In this document: positions 10,600-22,872 of the stretch, one piece after another
Numbering within the stretch: position 1 is the first letter of the stretch
Layout of the letters: every line of letters starts with the position of its first letter
Source: Berberis thunbergii
Taxonomy: Eukaryota; Streptophyta; Magnoliopsida; Ranunculales; Berberidaceae
Direction of reading: 5' to 3'
Assembly (NCBI GenBank): GCA_003290165.1
Contig: QNQO01005848.1
Span: 1 to 64,000, forward strand
DNA length: 64,000 bases
Translations under genes and position numbers: made by a program
Notes under the pieces: model-generated
The model's input: only the letters and a program-made list of their open reading frames with translations
Told to the model about the DNA's origin: nothing
Database searches by the model: none

Positions 10600-12480
10600 A
10601 AGACTAAGGGGAAAGATCTATAACATCCTCAACAATACCACCTGCAGGAGCCCGATCAACAACGAGGACTCCCTCTTCAAGACGAGGAGTCATTTCTTCA
10701 GCCATTGGGACACTCGGGGGATTTTCAATGACACCTTCCACGTCCTCAAAAGTCTAATGAACCAAATGATGATACTGGTACAAGTCAACACCAAGACCCT
10801 CGATATAATTCAAAAGTTCAATCCGACCATCAACAACGTGTTGCTAGTCTGCCACCTCCATGACATATAGTCTATCCTTAACAGAAGCAAGCTCACTTCT
10901 TACCACGATAAGTTGGCCCTTGGCAGAAATGAGCATCACAGAGGAGTCAGCCTTGACCTCGTCAAGTGAAGACATCAATTGCTCCACCCTTTTCTCAGCA
11001 ATATCGCGATTGTCATAATGTTCTATCATGGCCCGCGCGGCCTCATCATGAAACGTTTTTTCTGAAGAAAGTTATTTCTCCACATCGAGCAAATGTGTGC
11101 GGGTGCCTTCTAGGTTAGCTTTCAGGGATTCGAGCGCGACCACAGATCGATCACGCGCACCCTCCACCTCGGCAAACGACGCCTGAGCAACCTCAGCCAC
11201 CTTGGTTCATTCAGACCATCGCATTTTTAACGCGTCATACTGGTAAAGAACAAGGGGGAACACCAGCAGCTGCACGGAAAGCTTCCTCTCCAAAGAAACC
11301 ATAAGATTGTGATTGACCTGATGACTCAAGCCCATTACTCCTGCATAGGAAAGATGAGTCATCCCCTCCATTACAAGCCTAACACAATCTCAAGATGAAG
11401 GTTCGGATTCAGCATGGACATTGAGGGCCTCTCCATCGACTGCTTGTGCCATTCATTTATCACCTTGCGTACACCATCCTACACGCCAAGGCGAGAAAAC
11501 AATCAGAACTTCTCATTCGATTTAACCCAGGTTTTCTCAGAAAGTAGGTTCCTTCCAACTGGCCCGCGAATGAAGAATGCGAGGATCAGGTAGTATGGAG
11601 GAACCACCACCACCCATGGCCGAGAAAGACGAAGGAACAACATAAAAACCTCCATCACTCTCTCGTCGCTCGGCAGAAACGGAACGAATGGCAGCAGAAG
11701 GATTCAAGTAAGTTGCGGAAGGAGGAACCTCCATCCCTTCATCAGAAAGAAGGGAAGAAATAGGACAAGACTGCAACTCGGGAACCCAATCACGACTGAC
11801 GAGCTATTTAGATTGAACAACAACCAATTGGAGCATATTGTCATCCAAAGACCGGAGATCCTCATCAAAACATTTAACAACATCAAGACTACCATAAGCC
11901 GATAGAAGCTTATTTTCCCCGTTGTCCAACAGACGGGCGGTATCCTTCTCACTCCTCTCCAGAGCCAGCTTCATCTCTTTTGCCTCCTGCAGAGAGCAAC
12001 AGTCCTCCCTCGAATGATCTATATCCACAAAATTCGAATAAAGAGTCATGCGGCGCATAGAATCAACAAGAAGTTTTTTTTTCGGCACGCAGTTGAAAGA
12101 CTGAAACAACTGCTTTGACGAACTAATAGGCCTCACTACTTTTCTCTTTCTAAAAGAAGGATTGGTATCATTACGAACAAGAGCATTGAGATCTGTAACA
12201 TCATAGCTCACTTTCCAATCAACGACCACTTTTCCCCTCCAGCAACACATGCAGCAATCTCCGCAGCTTGCCTCTCGGTCAACGAAGCCCTTTCATTCTC
12301 ATTCATGACGTATAGACCACCGCGCCTCACCTTATTATCAGTAAGGAAGGAGTCCAATAGAACTACCGAAAGCCCCATAAAATGCTCACTGATAATTTCC
12401 TCCTCAACAATCAATTTCATATTCCGATGCTTAATAGGAACTTGGAAGGACCTTACTATCGGGAGACCCAACAAATTGAA
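10600..12480 (-). pseudogene. antisense-oriented ORF of the Tat-like element (gypsy-type transposon ORF)
   Basis: Broken minus-strand reading frames at 12208-12474, 11804-12250 and 10844-11029, opposite to the gag strand. The middle piece is charged (EAKEMKLALERSEKDTARLL) and the last (SLDEVKADSSV..RSELASVKDRL) looks like a coiled coil. Tat/Retand elements are known to carry an antisense ORF between the coding region and the 3' LTR, and coiled-coil C-termini are common in these proteins. I see no diagnostic N-terminal domain here, so the assignment rests on position, orientation and the coiled coil. Function unknown. Confidence 0.5.
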
Positions 12481-12499
12481 GTAGCCAAAACCAACAGAC

Positions 12500-13560
12500 G
12501 CGTAAAACCTGATGCATAAATCTCATAAATGTGTTGGGCGCATTGGACAGTCCAAAAGGCATGACCATCCACTCATACAACCCATGTTGCGTCTTAAACA
12601 CTGTCTTTCACTCATCTCCAGGCTTTATTCTAATATGGTGGTATCTGCTTTTAAGGTCAATTTTTTAGAAGACCTTAGAATCGGACAACTGGTCTAACAT
12701 ATCATCCAAGGGGAATTGGAAACTTGTATTCCACTATAATTCTGTTGATTGTTCTGCTATCAACGCACATACGCCAAGAGCCATCTTTCTTTGGCACCAA
12801 CAGAGCAGGAACTGCACATGGGCTCATACTCTCAAGGATGTAGCCTCTCTTCAATAACTCTACCATCTGTCGCTGCAACTCTTAAGATTCTTTGGGACTG
12901 AGGCAATAAGCTGGTCGATTAGGTAAACTGGACCCCGAAACAAGGTCGATCTAATGCTGAATATCTCTCATAAGAGGCAGCCTAGGAGGAAGATCCTCTG
13001 GCATCAGGTCAAAAAACTCTGCTAGCAAATCTTGATTCACGTCTGCTGCACTATTCCCACAAGGCAACAGAGGATAGACCACGTATCCATGCTCAATCTC
13101 GACTAAAAACCTGAACCTAGAAAGCATGTTAGTATTATTGGCTACCGGGGTAGGAATGGTTCCATCCCGACGAGGTGCCAACACAATCTTCTTCCCTTTG
13201 ATGCTAAGGGAATATGTATTTTTTCGCCCATCATGAATAACACTGGGATCATTCTGCGAAGGTCTGCCTAAAAATACATGACAAGCATCCATAGACACAA
13301 CATCACACCAAACATTATCAAAATATATCCTACCAATCGAAAAAGACACCAGGCATCGCCTATCTACTGTTACTTCACTGCCTTTATTCAGCCACGACAA
13401 TTTGTACGGCTTGGGATGACGATCTGTCTTCAACTGCACATTCTGGACAACCTCTTCAGACACTACGTTATCACAACTACCACTATCAATGATCATCTTG
13501 CAGACTTTATCTGCAACTGAGCAGGTCTTGTGAAAAATATTGGTTCTCAACCAATCGTCT
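12500..13560 (-). pseudogene. gypsy protease and partial reverse transcriptase
   Basis: Protease with catalytic DSGS (MIIDSGSCDNVV) and FLGRPS. The frame 12951-13550 is open, then continues through stops into [34 protein letters not shown] and [15 protein letters not shown]. The RT ends before the catalytic YxDD. Stops replace several residues (for example within KVF..KIDL). A protein for cDNA synthesis, no longer functional. Confidence 0.88.
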
Positions 13561-13739
13561 CATGAATCGTCCTTGGGAGTCAGTAGGCTCTTACGAACAA
13601 CCAGAGTCTCATGGCCATCCCCATACAGCACAATTCCATCTTCATCATCGTCATACACAAGCTCTCCAAACTCATAAGTTTCGTCTACCACATCTTCTTC
13701 AATCAAGAGATTGTTGCCCTTTTGAATAACATGCTTCCT

Positions 13740-14650
13740 GCACTCAGTGACTCTATGTCTCTATTCACCACATCTGAAAATATCTAATATTTGAGTTAGA
13801 ATTACCCTGCGATGGCTGCTGGGTAGGACGGGATTCTTGAGGGCGAAGTGGCCGACTGCTTTGATCACTTCTGATCATTGGTCTCATGTTCTGCTGTTTT
13901 TCCATAGCAAGTGCACACTAGTATGTTTCAGAAATGGTCCACAGTGAGTGAAGGCTGAGGACATCCTGTAGGGGCTGTCGTAATCCCCCCAAATATCGTG
14001 CCACCATCTGCTCTTTCGTCTCAAATAAATCATTTCGGGCTATCAATTGATAGAACTCCTCTGTGTAATTATCAACCGATCTTGTGCCTTGCCTCAACGA
14101 ATGAAGTCTCTCAAACAAAGTTTGAGTGTAGCCGAAAGGAAGGAAGTGACCCTTCATCTTCTTCTTCATCTTCTCCCAATAAGTGATCTTGGCCTTGCTC
14201 TGCCTGTCCCGTGATCGCCTCAACTGCTCCCACCACGCAGATGCTCTGCCTTTGAGTTTGATGGCGATCAATTTAACTTTGACACGATATGGAACTTCCT
14301 TATATTAAAAAATGCGTTCTACTTCATTCAATCAATCAACGAATCCTTCGGCCTGTAACGTACCAGAAAACTCGGGCAGATCCACTCTGAAACCGAGGTC
14401 TCCATGACGCTCATCCCGACCACGGTGCTCCCATAATCGAGCATGTTTGTGATACGGGTTTTGAAAACTGGAATCCGAATTGTGATCTTCCATCTCACGA
14501 TCACCGAAATCTTGCGTCGTTAGACGTTGGGTTAACTCTGCAACTTGCCTCTGTAAATCCTCAATCATCACATCTTGAACATTATGATCACGATGCGGGG
14601 TTTTCTCGTTCGGAATCTTCCCGCGACGACCACGACCACCAGCCATTGAA
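13740..14650 (-). pseudogene. gypsy gag (capsid plus zinc knuckle)
   Basis: N-terminal part (from about 14646) begins MAGGRGRRGKIPNEK, with a short coiled region DLQRQVAELTQRL. The capsid segment reads AWWEQLRRSRDRQSKAKITY, SLRQGTRSVDNYTEEFYQL and ARYLGGLRQPLQDV at 13918-14271. Near 13750-13780 a CCHC remnant is visible (RCGE, stop, RHRVTECRK). Broken in at least two places. Confidence 0.85.
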
Positions 14651-14683
14651 ACTGATGAAATCTCACCCCAAGAAGATGCTGAA

Positions 14684-14695
14684 GCTTTGATACCA
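14684..14695 (-). other. primer-binding site (initiator tRNA-Met type variant)
   Basis: On the minus strand TGGTATCAAAGC directly follows the LTR (two bases between). It is one base from the common plant TGGTATCAGAGC. Confidence 0.75.
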
Positions 14696-14697
14696 AC

Positions 14698-15323
14698 TGA
14701 TGCCAGACAGAATAGTATCTGAAATGTTAGTTTCAACAGACAATTCCCAGATAAAGACACAAGAGATTCGCCCAAAACACATATAAACACCTCTGATGTT
14801 CAATTAAAATTATTCAAATCAAAAGTATCTCTAAAGTCAGCCCAGAAGCCGGGCTTTATAGCTAAAATTCGTTATTATTAGAATTTTTACAAAAAATAGA
14901 AAATTTTCAATAATTATGCTAAAACAAAATACGTAATAAAAGAAATAATTTGCTAAAAATCTTGCCCGAATCGGGTTCAGAATCACTTCCTAAACGATAA
15001 ATGAAATATTACCATAAAAGGAAAAAAATTACTAAAATTGTGGATTCGGAAGGGGAAACAATGGATTTTGGCCTCGAAAATGCTATTGGCGGCCACGACG
15101 TGCGCACTGAAAAGAGCTTTCAGAATTGGGGTCATATGCGCGATTCTGATACCCGTAGCCAACGTTATGGCCAAAATACCGAAATGCACCCAAAATTTCC
15201 CCAATTAGGAAAAGATCACGATTTCCAACCATCTTTGCGCTGATCTGCCAACTCAAAATATCTCAGCGTCAACAACGTGCTATCTGACAGCTCAACATAT
15301 CTGACTCGGATCATCCTGCATCA
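14698..15323 (-). repeat. 5' LTR of the truncated gypsy element
   Basis: On the minus strand it starts TGATGCAGGATGATCC and ends GTCTGGCATCA next to the primer site. No partner LTR is present in the window. Confidence 0.75.
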
Positions 15324-16140
15324 GAAGGCAGATAAGACGAAAACAACCCGAATGTGTAGGTTGGACATGTGTTTAATACAAAGCAAATAAATACAAACAT
15401 AATCGTAACATAGTGCATTCTGCCCCATATCATACAAAAATCAACCTGATTAGTGAAATCTAGCCACTAGCCACTAAAATCTTAAAATTCAATAATGGGG
15501 TGGGTTTCAGCATATATAGACCCCATACACAAACTCCACTCGAGGATTTGAATACTAAAAACCAACGGGCTAGAATTCTACAATAAAATTGATCATTCAC
15601 CATTGACATTCACATCATATATTTGCTCATGTAGGTGAAAACAAACCTGTTTAGTATGGTGTGGTGTAGTGTAATTCACTAGAACTAGAGCCTATACTTG
15701 GTGTCTCTCACAAATTCTTCAAAACGGCAACAAAAGAGAATTTATAAGAGTGCATGCATGTATATTACTATCATATATAGAGTTTATGGAAATTTGGGAG
15801 GCAAGACAGAGAGGACACTGACTTTGTAAAAAGAAAAGAAAGAAAATGTCAGACTTAAAAAAAATAAAAAATAATAGAAAGAAAGAAGCAGCAGTGTAGT
15901 AGCTTGTTGTGGAAATAAAATCATAAACGAATCAAAACTATCAATGTGAATTGTGAGGCACAGAGATGATCCTCCATAATAATGTTATAACAACGGTTTC
16001 AAGTTTCTATTTATTTTATAACAGATTATATGTTTTGATTCATTAGATCTGTCACCCTATATTTGGATTGTCTATATAACATGAAATATCTTTACTCTGT
16101 TTCTAATTTTGTATGTCACTCCTTGTCTCTTTGATGAGGC
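15324..16140. other. AT-rich intergenic DNA, nothing recognised
   Basis: No reading frame, repeat family or terminal repeats that I can assign. Confidence 0.4.
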
Positions 16141-16862
16141 CAAGGATTGTGATTTCGCAAAATTATAATCCGAAATTTTCATTTTTTTAAATTACGAAAA
16201 TAAAAATGGCGAAAGAAAATATTACATTTTTTAAGGGATTTGTTTTGTAAATTTTGGGGGTTTTTTTTTTTTTTTTTTTTTTAAGTTTCATTTCTTTCGT
16301 AAAAAAATACAAAAACAAGCTACTAAAAATTACATTTTTTCAAAAAATTTCAAGGTTAGTTAGTTTTTTTTTTTTTTTTTTGTAAATTTGAGTTTTTTTT
16401 CTCTAATTATCATTTATTCTAATTATTTATTGATTTTTGAAATTGACACCTAATTATAATTATCATTTCTTCTACTTATATATTGATTTTGAAAATGTTT
16501 AGATTGACAAGTTAATGGAGGGTGTAGACGGAGGGGACGACCGTTGAAAACTTGGATGAAGACGGTGAATGAAAATATCATTGAGCTTGGATTAAGTGAG
16601 GAAATGTGAGAAAATCGCATTGCTTGGAGGACCAAAATCCATGTAGCCGACCCCGAAAATCTCGGAAATGAGCTTTGATGATGATATATTGATTTTGAAA
16701 TTACCCTCTAATTTTCTAATTATAGGTATTTTGATTTCATTTATTATGTTTAATACATTTATTTACTTTGCATATTATTTTTTTTCACATATTTAATATA
16801 ACTTTAAAATTCATTATATATATATTTCATGTTAAAACTCGATAACGAAATCACAATCCTTG
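16141..16862. mobile_element. hAT-type MITE, family CAAGGATTGTGATTTCG
   Basis: Terminal inverted repeats CAAGGATTGTGATTTCG at 16141 and complement ending at 16862. Flanking 8-mers GATGAGGC and GATGATCC are a decayed target duplication. Poly-T rich inside. A second copy with a perfect 8-bp duplication lies at 52273-52840, and a third partial one ends at 17914. This copy is longer because it contains a LINE fragment (16495-16683). Confidence 0.82.
16495..16683 (+). mobile_element. 5'-truncated RTE-type LINE fragment inside the MITE
   Basis: A 189-bp insert flanked by a perfect 17-bp direct repeat ATATATTGATTTTGAAA (16478-16494 and 16684-16700). In the + frame it reads the end of an RT ORF: RPLKTWMKTVNENIIELGLS, one stop, then NRIAWRTKIHVADPENLG and a stop, then a TGATGATG tail. 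RTE-clade plant LINEs end their ORF with WR..IHVADP and have short-repeat tails. The sister MITE at 52273 lacks the insert, giving an empty site. Confidence 0.78.
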
Positions 16863-17639
16863 GATGATCCAGGGTTGATTTATTTGACTTTTTTTTAAGG
16901 CATCGGAATCTTGTAAGTAAAAAAACGTGGATGTGTGTGAGGGAAGTTTCATGAAGCTGGGTATGGGTGAGATACTGGGCTTACTGGACCTGGTTGCTAA
17001 ACCTCACCAAACTCATGTGGATTGTTGGTTTGCCTGTTTTTTCTTCTTTGGACCTTGGAATGGAATCAAAGCAACGTTGAGGGTTTTTTTTGCTTTTAGG
17101 AGACTGGACTGTAACCCAAATTAATCAGTGGGACAATGTCCAAGCGCACAACTCGACTAAACTTGTTAGCTGTTGACTTTGTGCTGCTGCACTTATCAAG
17201 CCTGCATAGGTCCCCTAAAATCTCGCTGGCCATTCATTCTTCTTATTTCTGGTGATCATCCCAGTATCTCTCTTTGGGTTTTCATCATTTTTAAATACAT
17301 TTCAGTAAATCATCTTGTCATTTATCAAGTTTGCCAATTTGGTAACAAGGATCAACTCTGCGACATTCGCAAGAGGACTAGCCCAAACTTTCTAGAAATG
17401 GGCCTGGCACAATTACCCACCAGTGGTGTGGTGTGGTGAGGTCACACACAACACTCCATCCAAATTCTTCTTATGCTATCCTATCTTAACACGCAATTTC
17501 CCTCATTTTCTTCTAACAGTTATCCTTCTTAATCTTTTTTTTTTTGGTCTTCTATTTTCACTCCATGTTTTATTAAAACCACCCAGTTTTGGTTTTCTGT
17601 TTTTTGAGATCCCACAAACTAAATTAAAGATTTTAGATC
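16863..17639. other. intergenic DNA, no gene recognised
   Basis: Short open frames only (the longest is 88 codons), none with a recognisable product. Confidence 0.4.
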
Positions 17640-17914
17640 AAAATATTTAGTTATTTTTCGTATATATTTTTATATTTTCGTGTAAAGTCCAGAAAATTAT
17701 GAAGCAAGTTAAATTTATTGGGACACTTAAATATTTAGACTTCATTTTATGTATTTAATATATTTATTAGATAATTTACTTGTCCATATATTCTTATATG
17801 TTTGACATACAATCAAATTTTATTTTATTTTTTTACATTTTTTCTATATACAACGAAATATTTCTTAAAACTAGGAGATTGAAATTGCTTCGAAAAACAA
17901 AATCACAATCCTTG
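17640..17914. mobile_element. partial third copy of the CAAGG MITE family
   Basis: Right half only: shares ACCAAAATATTTCTTAAAA-like sequence (here CGAAATATTTCTTAAAAC) and ends AAATCACAATCCTTG at 17914, as in the copies at 16141 and 52273. No left terminus found. Confidence 0.65.
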
Positions 17915-20007
17915 CTTGGACTGATAATTTGACAACAAATTTCTACTAATATCTACATTAAACATTAAAATCAAAAATATCATTCTGATTGTATTCTTCG
18001 TGAATTTAATCTAGTATTGAGCATTTATCTGTATAACTATAATAAAATAAAAAAAAACACATTGTATATATCAAACTGAGTCTGGTATAAAATTTTAAGC
18101 CAAATTGTGATCAAGTCGTCGACAATTTAACAAAGGCAAACAAGCCTAATAACTAGAATACATGATTAAAATTGCAAAATAATTAAGATAAATATGTAAG
18201 TTTAATTTGAAATTTTTGAAATATGCAAATATAATAAAATCATGTTCATAGAAAAGGGGGAGGGATTGGGCTTTTACGAGCCACTCCAAACCCTATATTT
18301 TATGCGAGTTGAATGATGATATATAAATATATTCATTGAGTTCTATAGTTTGTTATCTTAGATTTTAATTACAGGGTTATTTTGTGGGTTTTATTTTATG
18401 ACATTGTTTTTTATTTAGGTTTCATGCTACTAGTAAACAAAAAGTCTTTGTTAAACTATTTTTTTCTTCTTTTTAATGTATTCATATAATTGCATAAAAA
18501 CATTTTCTAAAAAAAATAATCCAAAGACAGTAACATTTAGAAAGAATAAAAACAAAATCTCTTTATATATTAAAAGAATTCTTATGCTCCAAAGAAAATG
18601 AACTTTGGTCATTAGTAATGAAGTTTAAAAGACCATCCACTATAACAAAGAATTGTTATAATCTTTTATTGAATAAAGATTTATAATATCGTGTCTTTAC
18701 ATTTATGTTAATTTTTTTTTAATGTTATGTTTATAATTCCTTTATCTTTTTAATTGAGGAGTGGCAACTGTCAGCCCTTGCATACAAGCGATCATAGAAA
18801 ATGGTAAGAGCAATACTAATTAAAACACAGCATAGGTTAAGGCATAGTCATGGGGTTATTCACATTCTATATTTTGATGGACGTATTTGATTTATTATAA
18901 TTTTTTAATTATAGGAATTAGTATTTATAAAAATTACTTTTCAAATATGATGGAAAGGTTTGTGTGTGTGTGTGTGTGGGGAGACCCTCAATTTATAAAA
19001 AAACTAGAGTATGCCTCGCGCCGTTGGCAATCCACATAATTTTATTTTTGCTAAATATTTTGTATTGAACACCTCCGTCACTATCCTCATTTTCGTTTTT
19101 AATCAATATTGAAGCGTAAGTCTATTCTAAGGAAAATATATATATTATAAATTTTATGTTTAGAATCAGTCAAATTTGAATCAGTTGGGAAAAAATTTAA
19201 ATGCCAAAAATGAGTTTCCCCCAATCTTTGAATTCACTAAAACATAAAATTTAGGTTTTTTGTTTAAATGTGCAATAAAATGCCTACTCATTTTTTTTTG
19301 TGATCGACTCATCTCATTGCTTTGAAAAACATTAAAGAATTGAAATACATTATACGCTTTTTTAATTATAAAAGATATATTTTAAAAATTTTAGCGTTTG
19401 TATTGATTATTGATTTTGTTGGAAAGATCTTCAAAAATGCATTTCAACTATATTAAGTTTACCAAAATCCAATAATGATGTAGAAATTTATGATAATTTT
19501 AATTTTGCGAAAAGAAAAACACAATATTTTCTCTCAATGCCATATGTACATTCCACAAATTTTTTTTTTTTTTTTTTTCAATTTTTCGTTATTTTTACCA
19601 TTCTTCATGTTTTATATTTACAAACAAATACATCATTATAGGAAATGAATCTCAGCTCTTAAATTCAATACATTTTCTAATTTTCAATTCTAACCATCTT
19701 TTATCTCTAATTCTTTCGATTTGACTTTGTCTTAGCAATAAATAATAAAATATCACTCAAAATTATAATATAGATTTACAAATATGTCATCACATTCTAT
19801 GAATCTCAACTCTCAAATCTAATATATTTTCAACTTGTAACTGTCTTTTATCGTTAATCCTTTCAATTTGATTTGGTCCAATAAGTAATAAATAGTAAAA
19901 CTTAACTAAAAATTGTAATATATAATATGATATTTGTACATCCCACCGCATCAAAGTACTTGCTTCACTCACGTGGGACCCTTGAACGCCATTTTTTATG
20001 GCCGAGT
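17915..20007. other. AT-rich intergenic DNA
   Basis: Very AT-rich, many poly-A/T runs, and a short (GT)n at about 18961-18977. No gene or bounded element recognised. Confidence 0.45.
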
Positions 20008-20015
20008 ATTGTAGG

Positions 20016-21383
20016 TAGGGGTGGGCATGGGATGGGATGGGACGAGATAATCCCATCCTTATCCCATCCCGTTCATACGGGATCGAAACGAGACGGGATC
20101 AACGTGTTTTGTTATATGCATTTCATTTTCTTTAATCAATCTGCAATTTACTGACTAAATGCATGAGTTTGATTATTTAATTTGGGTCTTACTGGAAAAA
20201 AATTGACATTCATCTTATTACTCACGTTGTTGTTAGCCTCTTACTAGTATGATTGCTTCCTTATTTTATACTTATAATGACAATGAACAACTTACAAGTG
20301 GCATCAATTATACAAACAAATCAAACTCATACCATGAAGAACCTCCATCTACTGATATTTCATTGATGTTCACGTACCAATGAGCTCTAATGTTGTATTA
20401 GGGCTGAAAACCGAACCGACTTAGGTCGGTTTAAAATTTTTTAAACCGAAACCGAACCGACCATTAACAAAACCGATTCGAAACCGAACCATTCTAATTT
20501 ATGCAAACTGTAACCGAACCGACTAAAATCGAATCAAAACCAAAATAAAACTGAACCTACCGACTATTTTAAACATATTGTATTATTTATATATAAAATA
20601 TATATTATTTATTAAATATATTCGGTCGGTTCGGTTAAAATCACATAGAAACTGAAAACCGAACCAACTACTTCGGTTTTGAATTTTTTAAAACCGAAAT
20701 CGATCTGAACCGAGTTTAAATCGAATCAATTGGTTCAGTTTAATCGGTTTGATCATTTTTTGTTCAGCCCTATGTTGTATACTGATCTGTACTTAATTTT
20801 GCAGAAAGAGATTGCCTAGCTTACCTATGAATGTGAACACTACATTGGGACACAATTTGGTGGGATGGATCAAGTTTGCTATCTTTAATTGCATAATCAT
20901 ACTAATACGCGTCTAATGTTGAAGTAGAAAAGTAATCTATGCTAGTAAGTTTAGTGTTAGTGGAAAAAAGTTTCTTATTTTGTGAGGGAAATTGTATTAT
21001 TTTGCGGGCAATATCTGTGATGGCCAAATCTGGGTTTGCAGAGCTGATTGATTTTAACCACATCCGTGCAACATATGTGCAACTTCCAGCCAATGGAACT
21101 TTTTGCAATTGCTCATTCCTTAGAAGAATCTCAAAAGGTTTTATATGGCCATCCAAATATTGCAATCTTAAAATAAATAAATAAAAGTATTAATAATAAA
21201 TATGAAAAATTAACTAGGGACGGGACGGGATTGGCGGGATTGAAAATCTTCATCCCATCCCATCCCATCCCATTCTAGATCGGGACGGGACGAGATCGAG
21301 ATGAAATTATTCTATCCCATTAAGACTCGAAAAAAATCGGGACGGAACGAGATCGGGATAGCGGGATGGGATGCCCACCCCTA
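20016..21383. mobile_element. hAT element, non-autonomous
   Basis: 13-bp terminal inverted repeats TAGGGGTGGGCAT with subterminal GGGATGGG repeats. Perfect 8-bp target duplication ATTGTAGG at 20008-20015 and 21384-21391. No transposase ORF; internal frames are under 90 codons. A second hAT MITE is nested at 20399-20772. Confidence 0.93.
20399..20772. mobile_element. hAT MITE nested in the hAT element
   Basis: Ends TAGGGCTGAA and complement, perfect 8-bp duplication TGTTGTAT (20391-20398, 20773-20780). Subterminal regions are rich in repeated AACCGAACCGAC motifs in both orientations, giving strong foldback potential. 374 bp, no ORF. Confidence 0.93.
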
Positions 21384-21391
21384 ATTGTAGG

Positions 21392-22256
21392 TCCCAAAAA
21401 GACCCACACGTAAATAAATGCCGGGTGGCAGAGGCCGTGATTTTTTAGTGAAACCCAAACAGGATAAAAAGTGAGAGATAAACAAAGCAAAGTAGATAGA
21501 GAGAGAATAGGATGAGTACCACCACATTACATCCACCACCCACCAAAAACCCCCAAAAATAGTGATGGTGACATATGTACGTGTCACAAATATTCCATGT
21601 TTTTTTTGCTTACATGTCACCTAAAATATTTTCTTATTTTTTAGAAGAAATGAAAAGACCCTTTCGTGCTTGGGTCCCGTTTAATCCATCTGGCTGATTC
21701 TGCACCTTGGAACAGTTTTAGACCAACCACACTTTGGCATTATCAATAAAATACTTATCCAATCCTTTGGATTTAAGTAAATTGACCACATGACCGATTA
21801 ACAAAACATTAATTTCACTATTTTTTTCAAAAAATTTACTTCTCTTTTTTGTTATTGACTGTATATTAAAAATCGGGTATTTTTCCCCTCAATTTTCATA
21901 ATTTCTTTCAAATATGTATCAAATACTCTTGTTTTCGGTAAATGTTTGAAAACTATTCTCAACGATCTTTCAAACTCTTCTCAAATCATTTACACTATGT
22001 GATGGAAACTAATATGTTTTTATTATTATTATTTTTTATGTTGAGGCTCGGTTAGTCCTGATTTTCGCTTTGTTCTATTTGTAAGGGGTGGCGAGTTCTC
22101 CTTATCTCTCACCCACCATGCCTTGTAAAAAGAAACACAACAACAAAAACATATTATTGGGCATGAACCATCCGCGTGTACAAATGATGCGGCAATGCTT
22201 GCCACATCAGCAATTCAAACAAACTTAAGCAAATGAATCCCTATTTTCATCTATGT
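21392..22256. other. intergenic DNA, nothing recognised
   Basis: No coding signal or bounded repeat that I can support. Confidence 0.4.
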
Positions 22257-22266
22257 CTATAAGCTT

Positions 22267-22404
22267 GAGCTTTGCTAGGGGTCGAGGGAGGGGTTGAGGG
22301 AGGGAGCGAGATGAGTGCATCAGCTTTGAAATACATGATGTCACTCATCTCGAGGCGGATGGGTGGTTACCACCAATCCCTCCCTCGACCCCTAGAATTT
22401 TTGC
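22267..22404. mobile_element. small foldback MITE, possibly Mutator-like
   Basis: Inverted arms CTAGGGGTCGAGGGAGGG (from 22275) and complement (to 22395) enclose about 90 bp. The direct repeat CTATAAGCTT flanks it (22257-22266, 22404-22413), a 9-10 bp target duplication as Mutator-type elements make. The outermost bases between duplication and arms pair poorly. Confidence 0.6.
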
Positions 22405-22693
22405 TATAAGCTTAGATTCAATATGATGAAAAAAATAATGTTAAACGAACCTACTTTATTTATTAAATGATTGTAGTGGGTCATTAACACCTTTGAATTA
22501 TTTTAATGGATCATCAACTATGCACTCTTATGCATGCCTATGTCAAAATTGTGTAATCAATATAAAAGTATGTAATATTTTAATAAAATTACATTGATTA
22601 TATATTGACAATGGGAGAAAGGATGGATTCCTTTTCTAGGGCTTGCAACCCTAACTAGCAGGCTTTGATCATTAAAAACATAAAAACAAACGA

Positions 22694-22872
22694 GTGATGC
22701 TACGGTGCACTGGTACCTTGTCTGGTGTTGTGCTTGGTGGTATCAGACATCGTAGATGTACCTCACGATAGAAGTTAATGTTAAATTAACTACTATTTCG
22801 AAATAAATCTACAATGCCCGGTACCACCAGACACAACACCAAACATAATACCTTTGTACACCTTAGAATTTT
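22694..22872. mobile_element. imperfect foldback element
   Basis: The left arm TGGTACC..GGTGTTGTG..GGTGGTA..CGTAGAT is mirrored by the right arm (ATCTACAATG..GGTACCACC..CACAACACC). Boundaries and target duplication are unclear. Confidence 0.5.

Larger units (their letters stand above)
6549..12480 (+). mobile_element. decayed Tat-like Ty3/gypsy element, non-autonomous remnant
   Basis: In order: LTR (6549-6970), primer-binding region of the TGGCGCCGTCYGTGGGGA type (6972-6991, here TTTGGCACCGTCCGTGGGGA), a broken gag with zinc-finger region, a tandem-repeat array, then an ORF remnant on the opposite strand. No protease, RT or integrase is seen. A gag-repeats-antisense-ORF order is known in the Tat/Retand lineage. 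The right end is cut at about 12480-12500, where a different element begins, so no second LTR is present. Confidence 0.7.
12500..15323 (-). mobile_element. truncated Ty3/gypsy element (LTR, gag, protease, start of RT)
   Basis: On the minus strand the order is LTR (14698-15323), primer-binding site, gag, zinc knuckle, protease, then RT up to about 12500, where the element stops inside the RT palm at the junction with the Tat-like remnant. RNase H, integrase and the 3' LTR are missing. Multiple in-frame stops make it inactive. The [18 protein letters not shown] RT start suggests a chromovirus-like branch. Confidence 0.85.
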
